Shown here piece after piece: positions 57,104-64,000 of a DNA stretch of 64,000 nucleotides. Numbering within the stretch: position 1 is the stretch's first letter; every line of letters starts with the position of its first letter. Location: contig CM034412.1 in NCBI GenBank assembly GCA_019925095.2, positions 6,259,501 to 6,323,500 of the forward strand, written 5' to 3'. A program made the translations under genes and the position numbers. The DNA is from Dendrolimus kikuchii (taxonomy: Eukaryota > Arthropoda > Insecta > Lepidoptera > Lasiocampidae). The notes below the pieces were generated by a model. That model was not told where the DNA came from. It worked only from the letters and a program-made list of their open reading frames with translations, and made no database searches.

Positions 57104-57399
57104 TTTATTACCAAAAATAATTTGTGGTTTAAACATTTACAATTAAAATTTACATTCACATTTGAAAAAATGGAATTTAAATTAAAAATATACTAATAAC
57201 ATATACAGATTAATTTACATTTAAAAAACTACAAAATAAATATGTCTGAATTAAACGTCAATTGGAAATTTTCTCAAAGCGCTGGTTGTTTTACCGTGTT
57301 GATTGGATAATATTTATGCGTTGTCTAAATACAAGCCAGCCTTATGGTCGCCTAAGACTTCTGCCGACTATTGATAGGTCTCAATAAAGACAATCATAA

Positions 57400-57620
57400 A
57401 ATATGGTCTTATTACCATCATACTTTTAATATAATGATAATAATATTTTTGATTACTATAGGTATAGGTATACAATAATAAATAAGCGATGGGACTAGTT
57501 AAAGATATGAAGGCATAATTCGCTACCCTCGTATAAAATCTAGGTGGTAATCTTTTTGTAAGATGATAAAAAGTATCTAAAATTATTCGATTGTCAACTG
57601 TCCTATTTTCTATTATAAAG
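57400..57620 (+). repeat. Family K-like repeat, copy 3
   Basis: AAGATGATAAAAAGTATC, TTGTCAACTGTCCTATT correspond to GAATGAGAAAAAGTAAC and TAGTCAACTATCCTATT at 24685-24735. Left part weakly similar. Confidence 0.4.
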
Positions 57621-58435
57621 CTGATACAAAAAATTCCACAACATTTTTCTAAGCGATGTTATTGGTAATCTTTTTTCAATGTACATAATGTTAGAACAAA
57701 AATATTTGTATTCAAACAAAATAGGAACAGGTTCCTTGGTCAAAGTTTATTGACACGATGTGTTTCGTACAAACGCACCTCAGCAATCATTTTTGATAGA
57801 AAATTAAAATATTCTATGCTATGTTATGGATTCAACAAAATATTTTCCAAGCCAAAAGTGTAAACAACGATGACGCATGTTTCGATTAATCTTAAAGCTT
57901 GCTCCATAAACAGTTTTAGTTGATTTTAAAAAAGGAACTCTATATTTTATGGCAAGAATATGACATCGCACGATTTGAGCACTTAGCCAAAGTTAAGTAA
58001 TTAATAACCTTCATATTCCTTGAAAACTTTAATTTTATTAAAGGATTTATTAAAGATTTTAAAATTTTCTTTTTGGGTCTATCTCGAACTATCTTTATTA
58101 AATGTTAAATAAAATATTAAATCACTATTTCAATTCAGCATTTTTTGGACTCATAGTGTAATAATAAAACTCGGTGGAATTAGTAAGATTAGGTACTAGA
58201 TGTCGATATTACTTGATGGTTACATCTGGATGGAAGCATTTTGATAGAATGTATATATTCTTTATATTGACTCCTTGTAGGTTATAAATATAATCGACTT
58301 CTACTTCTAATCGAATCTATAAAGGGACCTTATTACTTCGCTAGAGTATTTGAAATCAGTTTAGAACAATAATAGAATATAGATTTCATCAGGAACACGG
58401 ACTGACAGCCTCTAGTTGAGTTGAGTTGAGTAGGC
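57621..58435. other. Unassigned AT-rich DNA
   Basis: Nothing recognised; TTGAG x3 at 58416-58430. Confidence 0.4.
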
Positions 58436-58438
58436 TAA

Positions 58439-58732
58439 GGGAAGATTTATATTAGACCGGGCCGTGTCCGGGGCGTGCCGTGTACGTGGCCCGGACGGGG
58501 CACGAATTTGAAACGTTACATAGATTTTGTATCGCCCGTGATTTATATTAGACCGGGCCGTGTCCGGGGCGTGCCGTGTACGTGGCCCGGTCGGGGCACG
58601 AATTTGAAACGTTACATACATTTTGTATCGCCCGTTTAGCACCCGGTGTAATATAAACGTGCAGCACGGAGTGGCTCCGCTCCGCCCCCCCCCCCCCCGC
58701 CCGGACATGACCGGTCTAATATAAATCTTCCC
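58439..58732. mobile_element. PIF/Harbinger-like MITE with internal 96-bp tandem copy
   Basis: GGGAAGATTTATATTAGACC at the left end is the reverse complement of the right end (CCGGTCTAATATAAATCTTCCC, ends included). TAA flanks both sides (58436-58438 and 58733-58735), the 3-bp duplication of PIF/Harbinger elements. From 58444 a 96-bp block that includes most of the terminal repeat is duplicated at 58540 with two to three changes. A C14 run lies at about 58685-58698. GC-rich. The 98-codon minus frame is an artefact of the repeat. Confidence 0.8.
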
Positions 58733-58739
58733 TAAGGCC

Positions 58740-58795
58740 GGCCCGTTTAGCTCAAGGGAATGTAGAGGTCCCGGGTTCGATTCTTGACATGGTAA
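58740..58795 (+). repeat. tRNA-derived fragment (SINE head or tRNA pseudogene)
   Basis: TAGCTCAAGGG (58748-58758, A-box-like) and GGTTCGATTC (58774-58783, B box). Only 15 bases separate the boxes, so the anticodon arm is deleted and it cannot be a working tRNA. Directly abuts the MITE. Confidence 0.6.
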
Positions 58796-59039
58796 ATTTC
58801 GTGAAGAACTTATACCTTTATATTATAAAGTCATATACTATGATTTGGGTCTCTGGCGTGTGTTTGTCAGCCTATATTTATTAATATATCTGAAGTTGGT
58901 AATTCAAATGACCATCAGGTTAAGTCAGAACCTTGATTATCTTTGGCAATTAAAATGCAAGGTTGCTGGTAATTCGTAACTTGCCAGTCGACCTCTTCAA
59001 TTGAGTAATATGAAGCCGTATTTATAATAATAAATTTTG
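58796..59039. other. Unassigned AT-rich DNA
   Basis: Nothing recognised. Confidence 0.4.
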
Positions 59040-59110
59040 GGGCAACGCAAAAGCGTTACCGTTTAACGAAGAAATGCGGTCAGTGTTTTGGGAACGAATC
59101 CAGAAAATGG
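59040..59110 (+). pseudogene. Relic of the RLE-LINE protein end (eroded)
   Basis: Codons from 59040 read GQRKSVTV, a stop, then RRNAVSVLGTNPENGDL. The 28494-30005 protein ends QQISIAIQRGNAASLLGTLP. The shared RxNA-S-LGT-P pattern on a coherent frame shows homology; there is one extra codon and one stop. Confidence 0.6.
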
Positions 59111-59534
59111 TGATTTGAAATTCTTATATTATATACAATATATTGTAAATAATATATTGAATGCTTAGCTCGCTCATATGAATTAATTTGAATATACCTT
59201 GCTATATGAAAAATTCTATTGTGGCATCAGTAAATATAATAATTAAAATAAATTGCCCTGAATAATCGATACGTCATATCTTCCGACAATTTATTTATAC
59301 GTGTAGTTTGGTGTTGGTAAATAATTTTTATATGTGCACGAATACGACACCTGCCTAGGCCACTTGCTTAATTATTTAAACATAAAACCTTTAATTAGAC
59401 ACACAGCTGTCTACAGACCTTGTACTGCACCTTTGTGGTACACCTAGGGTTACCACGTGGTTTGTGTAAAATATTTTTGTTATTTTTCAGACCGCACCTT
59501 CAATTCATGCATATCTGGTACAAAATATTTGTCT
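59111..59534. other. Unassigned AT-rich DNA
   Basis: Nothing recognised. Confidence 0.4.
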
Positions 59535-59625
59535 TTGGAAAAATTCCTCCTCTAAAAGATGAGAGGCCCAAGCCTAGCAGTGGGATCATTGGGATTGATT
59601 ATGAGCTTAGATATAGACGATAATA
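59535..59625 (+). mobile_element. SINE H-type 3' tail
   Basis: GATGAGAGGCCCAAGCC, AGCAGTGGGATCATTGGG and TTGATTATGA match the 3' part of H (CCCAGCAGTGGGACGTTGAT). Confidence 0.5.
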
Positions 59626-59707
59626 GTTTTAAGGTATTGTAATATTTATTTAATTTAATATTATCTGTTACTGTCTGTTAAGAAAGTAAGATTTAATTTG
59701 GCAATAG

Positions 59708-59806
59708 GCTGGTTTGTATTTAGGACAACGTATCACCGTTGCCATTCAGCGTGGGAATGCGGCCAGTATTTTGAGAACGTTCCCAAGAGATGACGATTCG
59801 GACAAA
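59708..59806 (+). pseudogene. Relic of the RLE-LINE protein end (well preserved)
   Basis: Plus-strand codons AGLYLGQRITVAIQRGNAAS then ILRTFPRDDDS align with KAGSYFAQQISIAIQRGNAAS and LLGTLPVGK at residues 471-500 of the 28494-30005 protein. About 20 of the 27 core residues are identical or similar. Severe 5' truncation of the same or a sister family, on the opposite strand. Confidence 0.75.
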
Positions 59807-59879
59807 CATTACACATAAGTTTTAATTTTATTTTTAATATTAAATTGTGTATATAATATCAACCTAACTGTTACTCAAT

Positions 59880-59945
59880 TTAAACTGCTGTATTTATTAT
59901 TATTTTTATTATATTTATTATTATTTTTATTATATTGTTTACATA
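59880..59945. repeat. Duplicated ATT-rich simple repeat
   Basis: TTATTATTATTTTTATTATA occurs twice in a row (about 59898-59937). Confidence 0.6.
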
Positions 59946-59954
59946 ATATAATAA

Positions 59955-60030
59955 AAATATTGTTGTTCGTGCCTACCCCGCAAGGGAACTGGCGTGAAGT
60001 TATGTATGTATGTATGTATGTATGTATTAT
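59955..60030 (+). mobile_element. RTE-like LINE 3' terminus with (ATGT)n
   Basis: GTTCGTGCCTACCCCGCAAG then GGAACTGGCGTGAAG encodes VRAYPARELA-stop, identical to the end of the LINE at 26790-27080, and runs into (ATGT)6. Extreme 5' truncation: only about 15 codons remain. Confidence 0.75.
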
Positions 60031-60289
60031 TTACATAACGAAATATAATCTGTATTTTAAATTCACTGCATTCACACGCTTAGGAATACGACTTGGATTC
60101 TAAAATTATATCATAAATACTCAAATTTATTTATCGTTGTTTTCTGCTGTGTGAAATAAACAAATAAATGAATATATGTTGTTTATAAAACTCTAGAATA
60201 ACTTTTATATTTCTATTGTAATTATTTAAATTTTATTATAGCAATTCTTAAATTTTAATAACAACTATCTTCAGGTTTGGGAAAAGAAT
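60031..60289. other. Unassigned AT-rich DNA
   Basis: Nothing recognised. Confidence 0.4.
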
Positions 60290-60460
60290 AAGGTAGTTGA
60301 CAGTCAAATCAACAGAAATAATTTTTATCAATTTACAAAACATCGAAGCCTCCTAATTTTGTATGTGCGTTGCAAATTATGATGTCATTTCTATAATGAG
60401 TCAAATAGCGTATTAATTATAGTTTATTATTTATTTAATTTCAAAGTTACGATGATCAAA
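60290..60460 (-). repeat. Family K dispersed repeat, copy 4
   Basis: The reverse complement contains ACTATAATTAATACGCTATT, AGAAATGACATCATAATTTG and the AGGAGGCTTCG block of copies 1 and 2. Confidence 0.6.
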
Positions 60461-60812
60461 TGGTATTTGAACGTCCGCTCTGTTACATGAACCTTGTTTC
60501 AGAATTTATTGTGATATATGTCAACTACTCCATTGCTTAAAGTTATAGCGGAACTAATCATAGACAAACACACCGGCAACCGGTTGTATAATTTAAAAAT
60601 ATATTTTTCGTAACAGGTGGTAGCCCTACAAACAAAATGCAGTGTTTTACATAGCGAAAAAGTCGTACATTTTTAACTACAATTCATGAACGCTTTTTAC
60701 CATTTACAATGTAAAAAATGGCAACGTAAAAATTGATCTCAGGTTCTTTGTTGACATTTTGAGGTAATCATTTAATATATTTTTTTTGCATAATGAAAGG
60801 CATATTTTCATG
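60461..60812. other. Unassigned AT-rich DNA
   Basis: Nothing recognised. Confidence 0.4.
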
Positions 60813-61068
60813 GCGTTCCACTAATAGCTTACAACGCCCAAAATGCTCATTTAGCCATTCCACAAGGCGACCGCGGTCGTTGTGGTGGTGGCGAAAAAGT
60901 CACTAATGACGTCATCTTTTTCGGTCACACACCGCTCACAACGATCCATGTCAATAGGTGGGTCGAATAGCCGTTCCGCTTGGGCTTATGATTGTAACGC
61001 CGGCAAGCAAGTGGAAAGGGATGAATCGCGGTCGTGAACGTGGTCGTTGTGAGTCCCTAATGGAACGT
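60813..61068. repeat. Probable palindromic MITE
   Basis: CGTTCCACTAATAGCTTACAACG at the left and the reverse complement of CGTTGTGAGTCCCTAATGGAACG at the right match at about 18 of 23 positions (quoted ends overlap 20 or fewer per arm core: CGTTCCAYTA, ACAACG). Inside, CGAAAAAG and CTTTTTCG flank a TGACGTCA palindrome, and ACCGCGGTCGTTGTG recurs near the right end as GGTCGTTGTGAG. No target duplication was found. Confidence 0.45.
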
Positions 61069-61399
61069 AGTCTTTGTGATGTCTAGACGTATTTACATCT
61101 ATATTTATATGTAATCTAATAATAAAGTTTACGTAAAATAAAGTCAGTTATGTTAGTTGATCATGTAAATTAGCAGCTGAGAGAGTTTGTATTTGATGGA
61201 GTTTACATACAACCTTCATAGTCAAAATATAAACACGAATATAATTTTGTTTTTATAACTAAACCGCTGAACGAATCTTACTGAAATTTAACAATAAAGT
61301 AGATTGTATACTAGGGAAGGAAAATAGGCTGTCTTTTGTTACAATCATGTCATCCTTCACACAAGCTATCGTTCTCTTTTTGGTCTATCTCTAAACTTG

Positions 61400-61500
61400 T
61401 ACAGTCTTATTCTCAATGAGTTAGAGTAACTTTGAAGGCTTTTTTAAGAATCATAATCAAGCTTTTTCAAACTTACTTTAACTATATGAATAAGACTGTA
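61400..61500. repeat. Mariner-type MITE (TA..TA)
   Basis: TACAGTCTTATTC at 61400-61412 and its exact complement at 61488-61500; the arms continue to pair imperfectly for about 50 bp. If TA is the target duplication, the element is CAGTCTTATTC..GAATAAGACTG, 97 bp. Confidence 0.6.
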
Positions 61501-61774
61501 AGTCAATCTTTTAGTTTAACATGCTTTTTGTCACATGATTTTCATCCCTTCTCAGTACATCAGTCACGGGTGCAACTTTCAAAGACCCTCTAACGTACTC
61601 ATCTCTCACCTTATCATTCTTGTAACACATCCATATCAAAATTCTCATCTCAGCTGAGCAGAGACGTTTTTGGTCTATCACTTTTGTGGCCCAAAAATTT
61701 GAACCCTGTAAACGTTGGCCAATAAGGGTAGAATAATAAGGTCACCACTTTCGCACTTTGTCTCAATTCCAGCA
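61501..61774. other. Unassigned DNA
   Basis: Nothing recognised. Confidence 0.4.
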
Positions 61775-62215
61775 ACCCGAAAATTACGACAAAAGTAATT
61801 TTGGTACTTACTAGTAACTTTTACCATTACGTCAAACTGTGCAATTTTTGTCAACATAAACTGTGATGTTTACTTCAATAATAATGGCTATTAATTTTGT
61901 AGGCCAGAGCTTTATAACAAACACCTTGTAACTGGTTATTATGACAATTATTTGATTAAAAGAAGCTTCTTCCATTACGAGTCCATCAGAGGTTTATAAT
62001 GGCATTCAGCTAAGCACCATTAAAAACCTGTGATGGCGGTTTTTTGGTAAATATCATTAACAAAAGATTTTTGTTTCCAACTCCGCTAGACATCCTTGGT
62101 AAACTTAAAAATCACTGCTCAGGTGAAACTTAGTATTGTTATATACCTATCCGTATTTAGTTATTTTTGGCGAATTCTAAACTCACATCAACGTTAAAAT
62201 AAAAATAAAATGGAT
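61775..62215 (+). repeat. Family L dispersed repeat, copy 2 (longer)
   Basis: Aligns with 21756-22065 at both ends (TTTTGGTACTTACTAGTAAC; AGACATCCTTGGTAAACTT; TTTAGTTATTTTTGG). Confidence 0.65.
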
Positions 62216-62794
62216 AAATTGAACTTCAATTTTAGTTCACCGACATTAGTTCATGTTCTAGATATTATGGTCAGGCTATACGAATACTTGACAAAAACGA
62301 ATTCACTTATTTATATCAAACATTCAATGCAATCAATCTTCATGAATGTCAAAGGTGTCTTAAAGCAATTACCCCGATTACTGGCAACATTCGTAACCAG
62401 TTCGATATTAAATTAAAAACGTTATGCATATAAATGCAACGCAAAACCAGTAAAAAAAATATATATTGCATGCATTTTTTAATTTCGTCATTTGTGTCTT
62501 GTTCTGTTATCGTATTGACGCAACCTTGATTGTTTCGCGTTCTCTTTTTATAGACGGTTATGTATTGGTCGTTCGGTCGCCTGTATTTCACTTGCGACAT
62601 TGATTTAGGCCGTGACTTCTCTTGCAATTTGTTTGTTTTGCTAGATGAATGTTAAATTTGCATTTTAGGTTTAACTTTTTTAGGGCTCCATAACCATTTT
62701 AGCAAGAACAGAAATCTTCTTTGTTTGTTTGACACCTTCTATATGTACTATCAATCGAAAATTAATTATATAGCTGGGCTTGGGCTTTCTCAAT
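62216..62794. other. Unassigned AT-rich DNA
   Basis: Two unsupported frames (62210-62416 plus, 62349-62627 minus); no family. Confidence 0.4.
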
Positions 62795-63160
62795 TTAGGG
62801 GGGTATACATCCTCCTGGATGGCTCACCGTCTCCTCTTTTTGGGAGTGAGTCATTAGACCTTCTGCTGTCTTGAGCTGAGGGTTCTCGGCCACCGTTAAT
62901 GTTGTCGAGATGGGGCCACGCCGGTATTCCTTGCGCACTCACCTTTCTTTTCGCGTTGCAGAACGCCCCACGCCAAAAAGAGAGTAAGAAGACGCTGGGG
63001 ACGTAGTTCCCCCGGCAATGGCCGAGGCCGTTGTGTCACCGTTAGCTAGGGCTTCGCGGAGCGGTGCGCCACCCTAGTGTGGCGAATACCACACTCTCTA
63101 CCGCGTTTCCCCCGCGGTGGATAGTCCTCAAACGGACTTCTTTCGTTAGAAAAAAAGGGG
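62795..63160 (+). mobile_element. Family D retroposon, copy 5, with poly(A)
   Basis: ACGCCCCACGCCAAAAAGAG, CAGTAG-like/GTTCCCCCGGCAATGG, GGCGAATACCACACTCTC and TAGTCCTCAAACGGACTTC follow the order of the 17514-18136 copy read on its own strand. It ends TTTCGTTAGAAAAAAA. The 5' limit is uncertain. Confidence 0.65.
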
Positions 63161-64000
63161 GATGGACTTTGTACTTGTTTAAATTTCCTTTATGGCATCA
63201 TGCAACAGTCCAACTGAGTTATATCTTCTTAGAGGGCTCCATACAAGTTGCATGCGAGCTCGAGCGCGACCCAGTAAAGCTTTAAGGTCATTTGGACCAA
63301 CAACATAAAGTCAAGTCCACATAAATAAATAAACCAAGGCGGATTGGCGGGGTCAACACGTGGTATTTGTAACAATAAACGCAGCCTGAAATAGTGTCTA
63401 AGCGGTATATACTGTATCCCAGGATTTGAACTCTTGGAATTAGATCAAAGTTAAAGTTATTTCTTTGAAACATGGACATTTTTGTAGATGTTATGCTAAG
63501 TGGTAAAGGTTACATGTTTCGCCTTTGACAGGCACACAATTTTTTTGTAGTTTTGGTTACAAGCCATTTGTGGTCCTTATGACTACATCTACATATTATG
63601 ATTATATTATTGATTTATTATTCAATTATTATATCTCTATCAATTATATATTATGCGTGTCTGATGAGTACTAATGATTTATTATTAACTGCCATAGATT
63701 CTGTAAACTCCATGAAAGAAGTCAAGGAACTATGACTACAATTATGGGGTCTATTGCTGTTAGGCGGAAAAATTAAAGCTGTTTTTGTGTATTATATCTT
63801 TATAACACGTGTAATATTTTTTGCTTAATTATCTGAACACAAGCAATCTCTCGGAAATTAAGCCTTTGTCTCCCATATACATAGTTTTATTGCCGCCATT
63901 TGCCCTTAAAAAGAAAATTAAATAGCTCAAGTTTTATCACAATCAAATGACGCCACATTAAGTTACGACACGACTCGTCTTGGCTATATTAAGTTTCCAA
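63161..64000. other. Unassigned AT-rich DNA to window end
   Basis: No gene or repeat recognised. Confidence 0.4.

Noticed and set aside
58412..58708. 98-codon minus frame with a duplicated peptide
   Set aside because: Produced by the 96-bp duplication (a multiple of 3) in the MITE; no independent evidence of coding.
58740..58795. tRNA gene
   Set aside because: A and B boxes are only 15 bases apart; the anticodon arm is missing.
60003..60027. Telomere-like repeat
   Set aside because: It is (ATGT)n, not the insect TTAGG repeat, and is the terminus of an RTE-like LINE.
62349..62627. 92-codon minus frame as a possible host exon
   Set aside because: No domain, no homolog recognised and no convincing splice sites at its edges.

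Overview
This window looks like intergenic, repeat-dominated nuclear DNA of an insect, most probably a moth or butterfly (Lepidoptera). The base is AT-rich and studded with poly(A)-tailed SINEs that share one LINE-type 3' tail, R1-, RTE- and Jockey/I-type LINE remains, Tc1/mariner, hAT and PIF/Harbinger-like DNA elements, Helitron-like pieces and an LTR-retrotransposon remnant. I found no host protein gene, rRNA or intact tRNA that I can defend. The long open frames are transposon-derived or antisense shadows. I use family letters: A = abundant ~310-bp SINE-like retroposon; B = second SINE with pyrimidine-rich middle; C = GC-rich retroposon 3' end with a perfect hairpin; D = ~620-bp GC-rich retroposon; H = tRNA-headed SINE; F, G, J, K, L, M = other dispersed families recognised because two or more copies align within the window.

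Layout. 1-8 kb: non-coding DNA with SINE A and B copies, a small hairpin element and a (GACA)n tract. 8.0-8.75 kb: RNase H/C-terminal end of a LINE (minus strand). 9.2-11.5 kb: a DD37D (maT-type) mariner transposase pseudogene, split by ~1.25 kb holding a tandem hairpin array, a family C retroposon end and a probable LTR preceded by a polypurine tract. 12.3 kb: a long foldback. 12.8-19.2 kb: a degenerate tandem array of ~475-bp monomers, each carrying a GATAG-N4-CTATC dyad followed by a TATA-like CATAAATAG. Two SINE A copies and an R1-clade LINE are inserted in it, and a family D element is inserted in that LINE with a perfect 15-bp target duplication.

20-28 kb: fragments (R1-type 3' UTR, families L, K, A, B, a Helitron-like element, an RTE-type LINE C-terminus with an (ATAC)n end). 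28.5-30.1 kb: a 503-codon open frame with the end of a reverse transcriptase, a CCHC finger and a restriction-like endonuclease core. Two short relics of the same protein end lie at 59.0 and 59.7 kb. 31-43 kb: SINE A, D, C, J, M and F copies and several LINE C-terminal tails. 43-53 kb: tRNA-headed SINE H, a 283-bp tandem duplication with A-rich junctions, F copies, an RTE tail and a CpG-richer unassigned block at 49.5-50.0 kb.

53-64 kb is rich in DNA transposons with readable ends: a solo LTR with ATAT target duplication (53803-54273), a hAT element with 12-bp inverted repeats and a hATC-domain frame (55070-55959), a hAT-like non-autonomous element (56416-57103), a PIF/Harbinger-like MITE with TAA duplications and an internal tandem copy (58439-58732), plus D, L, K and H fragments. 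The elements do not form a pathway; what ties them together is nested insertion and 3'-tail sharing, in which SINEs appear to use LINE machinery.
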